Shown here piece by piece: positions 6,286 to 16,405 of a stretch of DNA of 64,000 nt; the first letter of the stretch is position 1; each line of letters begins with the position of its first letter. The position numbers were made by a program, and so were the translations under genes. Source of the DNA: Enterobacter oligotrophicus (GTDB lineage: Bacteria > Pseudomonadota > Gammaproteobacteria > Enterobacterales > Enterobacteriaceae). The stretch spans positions 2,418,001 through 2,482,000 of the forward strand of contig NZ_AP019007.1 in NCBI RefSeq assembly GCF_009176645.1, written 5' to 3'. The notes under the pieces were generated by a model, which saw nothing but the letters and a program-made list of their open reading frames with translations, did no database searches and was not told the DNA's origin.

Positions 6286-7581
6286 ATGATGAAAACCGAT
6301 CACACCCACGCCCTTGTCGCGCAGTTTCCTCTGATTGAGGAGCTGATCGCCCTGAAAGAAATCACCTGGTTTAACCCGCGCACCACTTCGCTTGCCGAAG
6401 GATTGCCGTATGTCGGGCTGACCCAGTCCGATGTGGACGACGCCCACGCACGCCTGAACCGCTTCGCGCCGTATCTGGCGAAAGCGTTCCCCGAAACGGC
6501 AGCCACCCACGGTATTATCGAATCTGAGCTGGTTGCTATCCCGGCGATGCAAAAACGGCTGGAGCAAGAATGTAGCACCACAATCCCTGGCACATTGCTG
6601 CTGAAAAAAGACAGCCATCTGCCCGTCTCCGGCTCGATCAAAGCGCGCGGCGGCATCTATGAAGTGCTGACCCACGCAGAAAAACTGGCGCTCAACGCCG
6701 GGCTGCTCAACGTCAATGACGATTACAGCGTCCTGCTGGAACCACGCTTCAAAGATTTCTTCAGCCAGTACAGCATTGCCGTGGGCTCGACGGGCAACCT
6801 CGGCATGTCCATTGGTATAATGAGCGCGCGCCTCGGCTTTAAGGTGACGGTGCATATGTCTGCCGACGCTCGTGAATGGAAGAAAGCTAAACTGCGCAGC
6901 CACGGCGTGATTGTCGTTGAATATGAGCAGGATTACGGCGTGGCGGTGGAGCAAGGACGTAAAGCGGCCGAAAGCGATCCGAACTGTTTCTTTATTGACG
7001 ATGAAAACTCCCGCACCCTGTTTCTGGGCTATGCGGTGGCAGGCGGACGCCTCAAGGCGCAATTTGCCCAACAGGGCCGCGTGGTTGATGCGGATCACCC
7101 TCTGTATGTCTATCTGCCGTGCGGCGTAGGCGGTGGCCCTGGCGGTGTGGCGTTTGGTCTGAAACTGGCGTTTGGCGATCACGTTCACTGCTTCTTCGCC
7201 GAACCAACCCACTCCCCTTGCATGCTGCTGGGCGTTTATACCGGCCTGCACGATGAGATTGCAGTACAGGATTTGGGTATTGATAACGTAACGGCAGCCG
7301 ATGGGCTGGCGGTAGGACGTGCGTCCGGCTTCGTGGGCCGCGCGATGGAGCGCCTGCTGGACGGCTTCTACACACTTTCCGACCAAAGCATGTATGACAT
7401 GCTCGGCTGGCTGGCGCAGGAGGAAGGGATTCGCCTGGAGCCGTCGGCACTGGCGGGTATGGCCGGGCCGTTGCGTGTGACGGGCACCCCGGAGAACACG
7501 ACCCATCTGGTCTGGGCAACCGGCGGCGGCATGGTGCCGGAAGCGGAGATGGCAAGGTATCTGGCGAAAGGCAGGTGTTAA
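6286..7581 (+). CDS. dsdA: D-serine dehydratase
   Basis: 431-residue PLP enzyme converting D-serine to pyruvate and ammonia, which detoxifies D-serine and uses it as carbon source. Very close to E. coli DsdA. The PLP lysine is in SGSIKARGG (Lys119) and the phosphate-binding glycine loop is GSTGNLG. It is about 11 residues shorter than E. coli, mostly through loss of a loop near the C-terminus: [17 protein letters not shown] replaces a longer segment in E. coli. The start may be the ATG at 6286 or 6289. No dsdC regulator or dsdX transporter is adjacent, unlike the E. coli dsdCXA locus, so it is an orphan copy here. It converges on yidF with a 10-bp gap. Confidence 0.95.
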   Translation: MMKTDHTHALVAQFPLIEELIALKEITWFNPRTTSLAEGLPYVGLTQSDVDDAHARLNRFAPYLAKAFPETAATHGIIESELVAIPAMQKRLEQECSTTIPGTLLLKKDSHLPVSGSIKARGGIYEVLTHAEKLALNAGLLNVNDDYSVLLEPRFKDFFSQYSIAVGSTGNLGMSIGIMSARLGFKVTVHMSADAREWKKAKLRSHGVIVVEYEQDYGVAVEQGRKAAESDPNCFFIDDENSRTLFLGYAVAGGRLKAQFAQQGRVVDADHPLYVYLPCGVGGGPGGVAFGLKLAFGDHVHCFFAEPTHSPCMLLGVYTGLHDEIAVQDLGIDNVTAADGLAVGRASGFVGRAMERLLDGFYTLSDQSMYDMLGWLAQEEGIRLEPSALAGMAGPLRVTGTPENTTHLVWATGGGMVPEAEMARYLAKGRC

Positions 7582-7591
7582 TTTCCGGCGG

Positions 7592-8695
7592 TTACGCGCT
7601 GGCGTCCAGCATCCTCATCAGCTCAACTGGGGAACGGCGGAGCCGGATAAGATCTCGCATGACCCGCATATGTGGCGCGCTGTAACAGAAGAAATCCCGA
7701 TAGCCTTCGCAGAGCATACTTTTGCCGTTAACGCGATGTTTGGGGCAGTCGCCGTTGCACAGGCGACGCACCGGACATTGCCTGCACTCTTCCGTCAGCG
7801 AAGCCTGTTTATGCTCACCAAACCCACGCGCAGCGCCGCTTGAGTTAAGTGCTCGCAGCGGCGTGTGGTGAATATTTCCCAGGCGATAGTCCGGGTAGAC
7901 GTAGTGGTCGCACTGGTAAAGATCGCCGTTCGCCTCCAGCGCAAAGGCATGCCCGCAGCGCTCGGCCAGCGAACACATCTGCGAAGGATAACCGCTCCAG
8001 ACGCCCAGCGTTGAGTCAAAGAGCTGCACAAAAACACGGCCAATATCCTCCCGCACCCAGATATCGAAAACCGTCTTCAGGAATGTCCCCCACTGTCTGT
8101 CAGTGACCGATTCAGGATTCTCGCGCTCTGCCAGGGGGATAAACTGTAAAAAGGGCGTGCCGAGGTCGCGAAGGTAGCGGTATACCTGCTCCGGCTGCTG
8201 GCTGTTTTGTTGATTGACCACCGTCAGCAAATTGAAGGAGACCTGGTGTGCGCGCAGCCGTTCAATGGCCGCGATAACCTTGTGATGGGTGGGATTGCCT
8301 CGCCGGTTAACGCGGTACGCGTCGTGCAGTTTGGCCGGGCCATCCAGCGAAATGCCCACCAGCCAGCCGTTTTCACGGAAAAAGCGACACCATTCGTCAT
8401 TCAGTAATATGCCGTTGGTCTGGAAAGCATTATGGATACGCTTGCCTTGTCCGTAGCGTTGCTGCAGCGCCACCACACGACGGAAAAAATCAACGCCGCA
8501 CAGCGTCGGCTCGCCCCCCTGCCAGGCAAACTGAACGTCGTCGCCCGGCTGCGCAGCGATCTGCTGGCGAATGAGGGCCTCCAGCGTGGCGTCGTCCATG
8601 TGCGGCTGTTCGGGTTTATCGAGATAGAAACAGTATCGGCAGTTCAGGTTACAGCGGGAGCTGGCCGGTTTGACCATCACATGACATCCTGTCAT
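7592..8695 (-). CDS. yidF: Anaerobic sulfatase-maturase-type radical SAM enzyme
   Basis: 367 residues. The radical SAM cluster motif CxxxCxxC is Cys15-Cys19-Cys22 (RCNLNCRYC), and the C-terminal SPASM region carries further cysteine clusters (CSLAERCG, CDHY, CRQCPVRRLCNGDCPKH). This is the anSME family, which converts the active-site Cys or Ser of sulfatases to formylglycine without oxygen. It is last in the yidKJHGF operon with the sulfatase YidJ, its obvious client. The ATG overlaps the yidG stop (TAATG). From memory, E. coli K-12 YidF is much shorter (about 165 residues), so this looks like the intact ancestral form. Confidence 0.9.
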   Translation of the reverse strand: MTGCHVMVKPASSRCNLNCRYCFYLDKPEQPHMDDATLEALIRQQIAAQPGDDVQFAWQGGEPTLCGVDFFRRVVALQQRYGQGKRIHNAFQTNGILLNDEWCRFFRENGWLVGISLDGPAKLHDAYRVNRRGNPTHHKVIAAIERLRAHQVSFNLLTVVNQQNSQQPEQVYRYLRDLGTPFLQFIPLAERENPESVTDRQWGTFLKTVFDIWVREDIGRVFVQLFDSTLGVWSGYPSQMCSLAERCGHAFALEANGDLYQCDHYVYPDYRLGNIHHTPLRALNSSGAARGFGEHKQASLTEECRQCPVRRLCNGDCPKHRVNGKSMLCEGYRDFFCYSAPHMRVMRDLIRLRRSPVELMRMLDASA

Positions 8696-9054
8696 TACAC
8701 GTCCTTAAGAAATACGATGATTTGATGTAAGTGCGTTACAGCAAACAGTAATGCAAGAGAAAGAACCGCGAGAGCGATCAAAAATTTGTCACGCACGGCG
8801 TTGGGTTGGGCAAAATCACCGTGGTCGACGTCCATCAGGTTCCGGCTACGGGTGTAGCGCCACAAAATAATAGCCACCAGCGCCAGCACGACCAGTGAAA
8901 CCCAGAACGGCAGCCCGGCGCGATGCCAGTTATGTTTAATGGCGAGCGCGATAAGTGCGGCATAACCCAGTAAAGTGCGCAGCCATGCCAGAGAAGTTCG
9001 CTCCGGCTGCAGGCCGGGATCGGCCTGGCGGCGGGCTTTGCGGCTATCCGGCAT
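8695..9054 (-). CDS. yidG: DUF202 inner-membrane protein YidG
   Basis: 119 residues, about three membrane helices, DUF202 family, with the N-terminal motif ERTSLAWLRTLLGY typical of the family. Function is unknown. It overlaps yidH by 11 bp upstream and shares one base with the yidF start, so it is tightly coupled in the sulfatase operon. Its length and order match E. coli YidG. The paired DUF202 genes suggest a hetero-oligomeric membrane complex, which is inference. Confidence 0.9.
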   Translation of the reverse strand: MPDSRKARRQADPGLQPERTSLAWLRTLLGYAALIALAIKHNWHRAGLPFWVSLVVLALVAIILWRYTRSRNLMDVDHGDFAQPNAVRDKFLIALAVLSLALLFAVTHLHQIIVFLKDV

Positions 9055-9391
9055 AGAGCACCAGCCCCATCACCACCACGGCAACCACCAGCAGGATTGT
9101 GCTGATCACCAGCAGCCCGCGGGTATACGGCAGATCCTCTTTCAGACGCATCGCTTTCTCGTTACGCAGCCAGCGCAGATAGCCATAAATCGCCAGCACG
9201 CCCGCAAACAGACACAGCAGCAGCGCCAGAACTTCGCGGATCAACGGCGTGGCGAAATCCGGCGCGAGCTGGTCAAGACCAACGCCTGCGGCCAGAAAAC
9301 CCAGCGCGGTACGGACCCACGCCAGGAAGGTGCGTTCATTCGCCAGCGAGAAACGGTAATCCGGCGCTTCGCCGACGTGGGAAATTTTCAT
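9044..9391 (-). CDS. yidH: DUF202 inner-membrane protein YidH
   Basis: 115 residues with three predicted membrane helices and the DUF202 signature NERTFLAWVRTALGFLAAGV near the N-terminus; same length as E. coli YidH. A Shine-Dalgarno AAGGAG precedes the start. It is 9 bp downstream of yidJ and overlaps yidG. No biochemical role is established for the family. Confidence 0.92.
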   Translation of the reverse strand: MKISHVGEAPDYRFSLANERTFLAWVRTALGFLAAGVGLDQLAPDFATPLIREVLALLLCLFAGVLAIYGYLRWLRNEKAMRLKEDLPYTRGLLVISTILLVVAVVVMGLVLYAG

Positions 9392-9400
9392 GGGTTCTCC

Positions 9401-10897
9401 TTAAAACTTCTGCTTTTTCTCTTCCACCTTTACCCCCTGTGTCGGCAGCCCGGTGTCGTAATCGCGCACAACGGGCGAGTAGCCATCCTCCGGGCGCGGG
9501 CGGAAAGCGCCCATCCAGCGCGGTGCAGCGTCAGGACGCCACGGGCGACATGCCCACTGGTACGTGCGGAACGGATCGCGGATTTTATCCATATAATCCA
9601 GCAGCGCATCGTGCATCTGGTTGCGGTGCCCAGCATAGCGCGGCGAGTCGATCAGGTTATGCATCTCGTCCGGGTCGTTATGGCGGTCGTACAGTTCATC
9701 AGTGGTAAATAAATTCAGCACCAGCTTAAACGCATCCGTTACCCAGCAGCGTACCGGAATAAAGCCGCCAAAGCTGTCATGTTCTATCTCGTAACGGTTA
9801 AATTCCACCATCACGCCACGCTGCGCATCAGCCGCCAGGATATTTTCACCAGGCAGAATAGCGGGCTGGTGTATCCCCGCCAGCGCCATCATCGTTGGCA
9901 GCAGGTCAATATGGCTGACTGGCGTATCGACCTGCTTCGGCGCGCCCTGCGGCGGACGCATGATCAGCGGAATGCGGGTAATGTCGTCGTACATTGCCGC
10001 CCCTTTGCTGATCAGCCGGTGCGCACCCATCATCTCGCCGTGATCGGAGGTGTAAATTACCCAGGTATTGTCACGCTGTTCGGGCGTGAGGGCGTTAATC
10101 ACGCGGCCAATCTGGTCGTCTACAAAGTCGTTGCAGGCGAAATAGAGCGGGTGATGGTAATAGCGGCTCCCCTCCGCCACTGGCGACGGCATGGCCTGCG
10201 ACCACAGGCGGTGATGAACCGGTTTATCCGCCAGCGTATCCTGCGCCTTTTCGCCTAAATCGTAGTAAAAATCCTGATATTTCTCGAGATATTCGACAGG
10301 GCAGGTGAACGGATGGTGTGGCTCGTCATAGGAGACCACCATTAAAAACGGTTCGTCCTCTGGCTGTGTGCGCTGTAGAAAATCGACGGCGCGATTGCTG
10401 ATGCGGTACGCCCAGGTGAAGGTTTCATCAATATTGTTCGCCTGCAGCTCCTCAACGCTGTTGAGGCCGTTACGCCACAGATTGATCTGCTCTTCGGTAA
10501 GCTCCGCCAGGTAATTGGCCCCGTCAAACCAGTATTCTTCGTTCCACTCCGGCGGGCAGACGCCTGTACCGAAATAGTCATGGCCATCGAGGTGCCATTT
10601 GCCGATGTAGCAGGTCTGGTAACCGGCATCCTTAAAGTAGCGTCCCATGGTGGAGATATTCTTCCCAGGCGCAACGTTGTTGGTCCACGGCCCGGACTGA
10701 TTAGCGTAAATTCCGGTGAACAGCCCTGCCCGCGCAGGCGTGCAGACCGGTGAGCAGGTATAGGCCGCATTAAAGCGAATGCCTTCATCGGCAAGCTGGT
10801 CGATATTATTAGTATTCAGCGGCTTACCACTATAACAACCCACCATATTGGTGGCCTGGGTATCGGTCATGATGAACAGAAAATTCGGGCGTTTCAT
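9401..10897 (-). CDS. yidJ: Sulfatase YidJ
   Basis: 498-residue sulfatase of the alkaline-phosphatase fold. The activation motif is Cys-type CTPAR (Cys52, in CSPVCTPARAG), which must be converted to formylglycine; metal-site residues are seen in MTDTQ (Asp12) and TSDHGEMMGAH. It lacks an obvious signal peptide, so it is probably cytoplasmic and acts on an imported sulfate ester. It overlaps yidK by 4 bp upstream; the candidate maturase YidF is three genes downstream. Close to E. coli YidJ. Substrate unknown; the neighbouring sodium symporter suggests a small sulfated sugar or organic sulfate (inference). Confidence 0.93.
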   Translation of the reverse strand: MKRPNFLFIMTDTQATNMVGCYSGKPLNTNNIDQLADEGIRFNAAYTCSPVCTPARAGLFTGIYANQSGPWTNNVAPGKNISTMGRYFKDAGYQTCYIGKWHLDGHDYFGTGVCPPEWNEEYWFDGANYLAELTEEQINLWRNGLNSVEELQANNIDETFTWAYRISNRAVDFLQRTQPEDEPFLMVVSYDEPHHPFTCPVEYLEKYQDFYYDLGEKAQDTLADKPVHHRLWSQAMPSPVAEGSRYYHHPLYFACNDFVDDQIGRVINALTPEQRDNTWVIYTSDHGEMMGAHRLISKGAAMYDDITRIPLIMRPPQGAPKQVDTPVSHIDLLPTMMALAGIHQPAILPGENILAADAQRGVMVEFNRYEIEHDSFGGFIPVRCWVTDAFKLVLNLFTTDELYDRHNDPDEMHNLIDSPRYAGHRNQMHDALLDYMDKIRDPFRTYQWACRPWRPDAAPRWMGAFRPRPEDGYSPVVRDYDTGLPTQGVKVEEKKQKF

Positions 10898-12609
10898 GGC
10901 TTTTCCTTAACGTCGGAAGCATAGATAAGCGAAGGGTTACGGCGCTGGCGGATGGCATCAATGATCAGGTAAATGACCACCACCGCGACCACCAGATAAC
11001 TGAAAATGGTGAGCCAGCGGCTGGCATAACCGCCAAACTGCGCCAGCCCGGAATAGACGCCAGTCATCGCGAACAGGACGCCAACGGAGGCGATTTTGAC
11101 GTTTTTCCACGGTTTCATGTCTACCGCAAAGGCATCCTGGAACCTGAACGGCGTCTCCCGCGGGAAGAAGTAACCAATGACCAGCATCAGCACCACGTTG
11201 ATGCAGAAAGTACAGGCCAGCACGTAGAGGAAGTGGAAGTCGAACTTCACCAGGTAGTTAATGACGATATAGCTGACGATGCCGAAGAACAGCGCCGTTT
11301 TGGCGGCCACGGCAGGAATGCGCGGGAAGAAGAACCCCATGATGACGATGGTTACCAGCGGCACGTTATAAATACCGTTGAGCTGTTTCATCCACGAGTA
11401 AAGTCCCTGCGGCGCGAAGGCAATCCACGGTGCAACCAGGACAGAGACAACCGCGACAATCAGGCCAAAGCGACGCCCCACGCGCACCAGCTGTTCCGAC
11501 GAGGCATTTTCATTGATGATGCGCCGGTAAATGCCCAGGCTAAAAAGAGTACAGGCGCTGTTCAGGAACCCGCAAAACGCGCTGATAATGGCACCAAACA
11601 GCACGGCGCTGAAAAAGCCGACCAGCGGTAACGGCATGACTTTGTTGACCAGCGCCGGGTAGGCCATATCCGCTTTCGGCAGATCCTGGAAAAGGTGGAA
11701 AGCAATCACGCCGGGCAGCACCAGAATCAGCGGATCGAGCATCTTTAAGACCGCCGTCAGCAGCGCCCCTTTCTGCCCTTCGGCCAGGCTTTTCGAGGCC
11801 AGGGTACGCTGGACGATGCCCTGGTTAGTACACCAGTAAAAGGTGTTAACCAGAATCAGCCCGGTCAGCGCGGCACCGATGGGCACCGGATCGTGGCTGC
11901 CGCCAATGGAGTTGAGCATCTCGCTGTGATCGCGGGTGAGCCTGTCAATGCCGCGCATCACGCTACCGTCGCCCATTGCCATCAGGCCAAACAGCGGTAC
12001 CATCAGCCCGCCAATCACCAGCCCGATACCGTTAATGACATCCGCAATGGCGATGGCGCGCATCCCGCCCACCACGGCATACAGAATGCCGGAAACACCG
12101 AGTACCACGGCCATCGCCCAAATGGCTGTATGCTGTGAAATACCAAAGGTTTCCGTCACGTGGAACATACTGTTAAACGCCAGCGCACCAGAGTAGAGCA
12201 CGATGGGCAGAAAACAGATGCCGGTGGCGATCAGAAAACAGCAGTCCACGATAATGCGGGTGGTTTTGTCGTAACGCTCTTCAATAAAATCAGGAATGGT
12301 GGCGATACCGCGCTGCAGGTAACGCGGCAGAAAGATCAGCGCCAGAAAAATGAGCGGGATAGCGGAGATCACCTCCCACGCCATCACTGACATTCCGCTG
12401 CGGTATGCCTGGCCGGTTAAGCCCACCAGTTGTTCAGTAGAGAGGTTAGTAAGCATTAGCGACGCGGCAATGACCGGCGCTTTCAGCGACCGCCCTGCCA
12501 GAAAGTAGCCCTGCTGCGAACCGGTATCCGCTTTACGCAACTTCCACCAGGTGATGACAGCGACCAGCAGCGTAAAGGCAATGAAGCTCACAATTTGTTG
12601 AATATTCAT
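10894..12609 (-). CDS. yidK: SSS-family sodium:solute symporter YidK
   Basis: 571-residue transporter of the sodium/solute symporter family (SLC5-like), around 14 membrane helices, equal in length to E. coli YidK. Conserved family segments include AGRSLKAPVIAASLMLTNLS (about 37-56) and WCTNQGIVQRTLASKS. I start at the ATG at 12609 (MNIQQIVSF...) because AAGGGCAACAAG lies upstream and E. coli aligns there; an 18-codon upstream extension is open but unlikely. It is first gene of the yidKJHGF operon, and probably imports the sulfated substrate of YidJ (inference). Confidence 0.93.
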   Translation of the reverse strand: MNIQQIVSFIAFTLLVAVITWWKLRKADTGSQQGYFLAGRSLKAPVIAASLMLTNLSTEQLVGLTGQAYRSGMSVMAWEVISAIPLIFLALIFLPRYLQRGIATIPDFIEERYDKTTRIIVDCCFLIATGICFLPIVLYSGALAFNSMFHVTETFGISQHTAIWAMAVVLGVSGILYAVVGGMRAIAIADVINGIGLVIGGLMVPLFGLMAMGDGSVMRGIDRLTRDHSEMLNSIGGSHDPVPIGAALTGLILVNTFYWCTNQGIVQRTLASKSLAEGQKGALLTAVLKMLDPLILVLPGVIAFHLFQDLPKADMAYPALVNKVMPLPLVGFFSAVLFGAIISAFCGFLNSACTLFSLGIYRRIINENASSEQLVRVGRRFGLIVAVVSVLVAPWIAFAPQGLYSWMKQLNGIYNVPLVTIVIMGFFFPRIPAVAAKTALFFGIVSYIVINYLVKFDFHFLYVLACTFCINVVLMLVIGYFFPRETPFRFQDAFAVDMKPWKNVKIASVGVLFAMTGVYSGLAQFGGYASRWLTIFSYLVVAVVVIYLIIDAIRQRRNPSLIYASDVKEKP

Positions 12610-12742
12610 CTTGTTGCCCTTATTTATGATTATGTCCAGGCTATTCGATATCTTAAAATACAAGACTCATTTCCCCTTCACGGAAACTTTCTGATAAATT
12701 CCGCTTCAGGTTGCAGGCATAATTTGCTGACGGGAAAATAAA

Positions 12743-13606
12743 ATGAATGGAAAAATACAAAATTCGCATGTAAAAAACGAAACAACGTACAATATTCCGT
12801 TAGTTCTTGATGAAAGTGTGATCTCCAGCGGGATTTCGCTGATCTCCCTGTGGCATACCCTGGCCGATGAGAGTTACCGCGTTATATGGCCTCAGGATAA
12901 GAAAAAACCGCTTATCGCCAACTCCTGGGTGGCGGTTTATACGGTGCAGGGTTGCGGTAAAATTCAGCTCAAAGATAATTCTGAAATTACGCTGAATGGA
13001 AATAACGTTATATTCTTAAAACCTACCGATATAACCTCTTACCATTGTGACGGCTTACTCTGGGAACAATACTGGATGGAATTTATCCCTACCAGCATTA
13101 TGGAAATCCCCATATTACAAACCGGCATAATTTATAACGGCGATCAGTTTAATAAAGAACTCTGCGAAGTGGCGGAATTAATCGCCCTGCGTTCTCCGGT
13201 GAAAAATAACCTTGCGGTCGCGTTTCTCACGAAAATTATTTATCAGTGGATTTGCCTTATTTCGGAAAATGGCCGAAAAGATCGTGAGCTGCTTCGCCTT
13301 GAAAATTTGCTGGCTGAGCTGCATGCCAGCGTGCAAAAACGCTGGAGCGTGGCAGAGATGGCAAAACGTATGCAGTGCAGCGAACCCTGGTTACGACGGT
13401 TATTTCTGCGCTACACCGGGAAAACCCCGAAGGAATATTATCTTGATGCACGGCTGGAGCTGGCGCAGTCGCTGCTGCGCCAGGAAGGGAATTCCGTCAA
13501 TAAGGTGGCGGATATCCTGAACTTTTTTGATTCGTTTCACTTCAGTAAAGCGTTCAAGAATAAGTTCGGTTATGCCCCTTCAGCCGTTCGCAAGACAAAA
13601 GACTAG
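12743..13606 (+). CDS. yidL: AraC-family regulator YidL
   Basis: 287 residues: an N-terminal sensing region resembling a cupin-type pocket (about 1-150) and a C-terminal pair of helix-turn-helices (about 185-287), with [20 protein letters not shown] and [20 protein letters not shown] as the two recognition units. It is divergent from yidK (133-bp gap) and is the likely local activator of the sulfatase operon. The start ATG is preceded by only a weak purine stretch. Its stop shares the palindrome CTAG (13603-13606) with the stop of convergent yidE. Confidence 0.92.
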   Translation: MNGKIQNSHVKNETTYNIPLVLDESVISSGISLISLWHTLADESYRVIWPQDKKKPLIANSWVAVYTVQGCGKIQLKDNSEITLNGNNVIFLKPTDITSYHCDGLLWEQYWMEFIPTSIMEIPILQTGIIYNGDQFNKELCEVAELIALRSPVKNNLAVAFLTKIIYQWICLISENGRKDRELLRLENLLAELHASVQKRWSVAEMAKRMQCSEPWLRRLFLRYTGKTPKEYYLDARLELAQSLLRQEGNSVNKVADILNFFDSFHFSKAFKNKFGYAPSAVRKTKD

Positions 13607-15264
13607 CTCATGCCCCAGAACAAGACGGCCAGCAGCTGTGGCGTGATGATGCGCAGGAACATCACCAGCGGGTACACCGTGGCGTATGACAGCGCAGCCG
13701 CACCACTGGTGGCATGGAGGTTATTGGCAAAAGCGAGCGCTGGCGGGTCCGTCATGGAGCCAGCCAGCATGCCGCAGAGCGTCAGATAGTTCATTTTAGC
13801 AAGCATCCGCGCCAGTATTCCCATCGTCAGCAGCGGGATTGCGGTGATGAAAATGCCATACCCTACCCAGCTCATCCCTTCCCCCTGAAGCAGGGTGTCG
13901 ACAAAATCACCGCCAGATTTCAGGCCGACCACCGCCAGGAACAGCACAATCCCCAGTTCGCGCAACGCCAGGTTGGCGCTCGGCGGCATAAACCAGTAGA
14001 GCTTGCCAATACACCCGATGCGCCCGAGGATCAGCGCCATTATCAGCGGCCCACCCGCCAGCCCCAGCTTAAGCGCCACCGGGAAGCCCGGTACGTACAG
14101 CGGAACAGAGCCGAGCAGCACGCCGAGCCCGATACCGATAAACACCGGCAACATCTGCACCTGCTGCAGTTTTTGCTGAGCGTTGCCCACCATATCCGCC
14201 ACGGCATCGATTGATGACGGACGCCCGACCAGGTTAAGGATATCGCCAAACTGCAGGCTGGCTTCCTGACTGGCAACCAGTTCCACGCCCGCACGGTTGA
14301 GTCGGGAGATCACCACGTCATAACGCTCTTTGACCTGCAGATCGCGTATTTTCTTACCCAAAACCTTCTCATTAGTGACGACGACGCGCTCGACACGCAT
14401 ATCGGTTCCACGGGTGGAGAGCGAGGTGTCCACTTCCTGTCCAATCACCAACCGCGCGTTGTTTAAATCCGCCGGTTGCCCAACCAGGTGCAGCAGGTCG
14501 CCGTGCTGAATAACGGTGCCGGGCGCGGGCACCATCAGCATTTCGTCGCGTTTAAGGCGCGAACAGATAATATTGGCGCTGTTCAGGATCGGCACGTCCT
14601 GAATCGCCATATTGTTCAGGTTGGGATTTTCGACGCGGATATTAATGGTTTTAATCAGCGCATGGCCGTTGGTGAGCGTGGTTTCATGATCTTTCGCCTC
14701 TTGCTCGACGTTGACCCGAAACAGCACGCGCACCAGCCACATCGAAAGCAGAATGCCGCAAATACCAAACGGATAAGCCATGGCGTAGCTCATGCCCATC
14801 TGGTCGACGATATCCGGAGAAATACCCAGATCGCGAAGAATTTGCTGGCCCGCCCCGAGCGCCGGCGTGTTGGTGACGGCACCGGAGAAAATCCCCAGCA
14901 CCACAGGAAGCGGGATAGCGAAGAGTTTGTGCAGAATAGCGGTGACCAGCCCGCCCATCACCACAATCCCGAGCGCAAAGAGGTTCAGCCGCAATCCGGA
15001 GACACGCAGCGAGGCAAAAAAGCCCGGCCCCACCTGAATACCGATGGTGTAGACGAAGAGGATCAGGCCGAACTCCTGGATGAAATGGAGCATGTCGGCG
15101 CTGAGCACCAGCCCAAGCTGGTCAGCAAAGTGCCCGACAAAAATGCCGCCAAACAACACCCCACCAATACCAAATCCGACGCCACGGATTTTGATATTAC
15201 CGATCCACAGCCCCACCACCGCGACCAGGGCCATCACGCTGACGGTTAACGCGATATCACTCAT
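13603..15264 (-). CDS. yidE: AspT/YidE-type membrane transporter with two RCK_C domains
   Basis: 553 residues, the same as E. coli YidE. Two hydrophobic blocks (about 1-180 and 375-553) flank a soluble centre (about 185-370) carrying two TrkA_C/RCK_C-like domains (NIRVENPNL..., [14 protein letters not shown]...). The fold belongs to the aspartate:alanine exchanger family; the E. coli substrate is not established. The start ATG at 15264 follows AGGAAG; the longer upstream open frame is ignored. It converges with yidL and is separated from ibpB upstream by a terminator. Confidence 0.93.
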   Translation of the reverse strand: MSDIALTVSVMALVAVVGLWIGNIKIRGVGFGIGGVLFGGIFVGHFADQLGLVLSADMLHFIQEFGLILFVYTIGIQVGPGFFASLRVSGLRLNLFALGIVVMGGLVTAILHKLFAIPLPVVLGIFSGAVTNTPALGAGQQILRDLGISPDIVDQMGMSYAMAYPFGICGILLSMWLVRVLFRVNVEQEAKDHETTLTNGHALIKTINIRVENPNLNNMAIQDVPILNSANIICSRLKRDEMLMVPAPGTVIQHGDLLHLVGQPADLNNARLVIGQEVDTSLSTRGTDMRVERVVVTNEKVLGKKIRDLQVKERYDVVISRLNRAGVELVASQEASLQFGDILNLVGRPSSIDAVADMVGNAQQKLQQVQMLPVFIGIGLGVLLGSVPLYVPGFPVALKLGLAGGPLIMALILGRIGCIGKLYWFMPPSANLALRELGIVLFLAVVGLKSGGDFVDTLLQGEGMSWVGYGIFITAIPLLTMGILARMLAKMNYLTLCGMLAGSMTDPPALAFANNLHATSGAAALSYATVYPLVMFLRIITPQLLAVLFWGMS

Positions 15265-15344
15265 GATCCACTTCCTGTGCATAACCTTAGTTATGCTAAG
15301 GATTCTCTCAGAGCGGGTGGCGTTTGTATGGGCGATGGCGCACA

Positions 15345-15371
15345 AAAAAGCCCTGCTGGTGCAGGGCTTTA
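15345..15371 (-). terminator. ibpAB terminator
   Basis: Stem AGCCCTGC/GCAGGGCT with loop TGGT is followed on the minus strand by TTTTTT. It lies between ibpB and yidE and would end ibpAB transcripts. Confidence 0.85.
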
Positions 15372-15378
15372 TCTTTTC

Positions 15379-15413
15379 ACCCTCTCCCTGTGGGAGAGGG
15401 CCGGGGTGAGGGC
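15379..15413. repeat. BoxC-like intergenic repeat
   Basis: CACCCTCTCCC-TGT-GGGAGAGGG followed by CCGGGGTGAGGG. Related copies lie at 47700-47806. It matches the dispersed BoxC-type repeat of enterobacteria and lies in the ibpB 3' untranslated region. Confidence 0.7.
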
Positions 15414-15429
15414 ACCAGCCCGCACATGA

Positions 15430-15858
15430 TTAACTGTTTAACGCTGGCCGCTCGCTAATGGCAATACGCTGCGGCGCGATGGCTTCCGGCACGTTGCGGG
15501 TCAGGTCGATGTGCAGCAGCCCGTTGGTGAACGTCGCGCCGGACACTTCCATATGGTCGGCCAGGGTAAAGCTCAGGCTAAACGGCTGAGTCACCAGCCC
15601 CTGATGCAGCCATTGGGTTTCGGTCTCTTGTTTTTCCGGCGTCCCTTTTACGGTCAAACGCGTGCCTTCAAGCTGAATATCGAGGTCTTCCTGGCGGAAA
15701 CCGGCCAGCGCCAGCGTGATGCGATAGTGGTTATCGTCGCTTTTTTCGATGTTGTACGGCGGAAATGACTGTTGCTCGGTGGTGCTTTGCAGGGCGTTAG
15801 CCAGTTTGTCAAAACCAATCCACTGACGCAGCAAGGGGGATAAATCGTAGTTACGCAT
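15430..15858 (-). CDS. ibpB: Small heat-shock chaperone IbpB
   Basis: 142-residue alpha-crystallin-family chaperone (HSP20 domain about 30-125) that, with IbpA, binds aggregated proteins and hands them to ClpB/DnaK. The I-x-I/V C-terminal anchor is IAI. The start ATG at 15858 ([10 protein letters not shown]) matches E. coli; the longer open frame upstream is not used. GAAGGAG precedes it. Second gene of the ibpAB operon, 136 bp after ibpA. Confidence 0.97.
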   Translation of the reverse strand: MRNYDLSPLLRQWIGFDKLANALQSTTEQQSFPPYNIEKSDDNHYRITLALAGFRQEDLDIQLEGTRLTVKGTPEKQETETQWLHQGLVTQPFSLSFTLADHMEVSGATFTNGLLHIDLTRNVPEAIAPQRIAISERPALNS

Positions 15859-15994
15859 ACTAAATCTCCTTCTGAGAAGCGAGTTCGGCACAGTTTAATT
15901 TTGTGCGCAGTTGTTCCTGCAAATCCGTATGGATTCGCATATGCTCCCGTTACGGCAAGCATTTCTGAGTGGGCCGCTGTTGCGACCCGCGTAA
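15859..15994 (-). promoter_or_regulatory. ibpA-ibpB intercistronic leader, possible RNA thermometer
   Basis: 136 nt between ibpA and ibpB with a strong AGAAGGAG Shine-Dalgarno adjoining the ibpB start and an upstream segment ACTCGCTTCTC that can pair with it. In E. coli this region also controls ibpB translation by temperature. Pairing was judged by eye only. Confidence 0.45.
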
Positions 15995-16405
15995 TTAGTT
16001 AATTTCGATACGGCGCGGTTTTTTCTCTTCCGGGATCACGCGTTCCAGATCGATAAACAGCAGGCCGTTGACCAGGTTCGCGCCTTTAACGTGAATGTTC
16101 TCGGCTAACTGGAACTTACGTTCAAAGTTGCGCTCGGCGATGCCCTGGTAAAGGTAGGTGCGTTCTTTCTGCTCGGCCGTATGGGAACCTTTCACCACCA
16201 GCAGGTTGTCCTGCGCAGTGATTTCCAGCTCGCTTTCTGCGAAACCGGCGACGGCAATGGCGATGCGATAGTGGTTTTCGTCAACCAGCTCAACGTTGTA
16301 TGGAGGGTAGCCATTACTCTGGCTCTGGTTATTTTCTAAATGGTTAAACAGACGATCAAAACCAATTGCAGAACGGTATAGCGGAGAAAGATCGAAATTA
16401 CGCAT
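15995..16405 (-). CDS. ibpA: Small heat-shock chaperone IbpA
   Basis: 136 residues (E. coli 137), HSP20/alpha-crystallin domain about 30-125, with the C-terminal IEI anchor that binds the beta4-beta8 groove of neighbouring subunits. It co-assembles with IbpB on unfolding proteins in the cytoplasm. The start [20 protein letters not shown] is the conserved N-terminus. Its expression is under the sigma-32 promoter at 16511-16539 and a ROSE-type leader. Confidence 0.97.
   Translation of the reverse strand: MRNFDLSPLYRSAIGFDRLFNHLENNQSQSNGYPPYNVELVDENHYRIAIAVAGFAESELEITAQDNLLVVKGSHTAEQKERTYLYQGIAERNFERKFQLAENIHVKGANLVNGLLFIDLERVIPEEKKPRRIEIN

Noticed and set aside
6184..7506. 440-codon minus-strand frame opposite dsdA
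   Set aside because: Shadow of dsdA; no domain signal and dsdA is complete.
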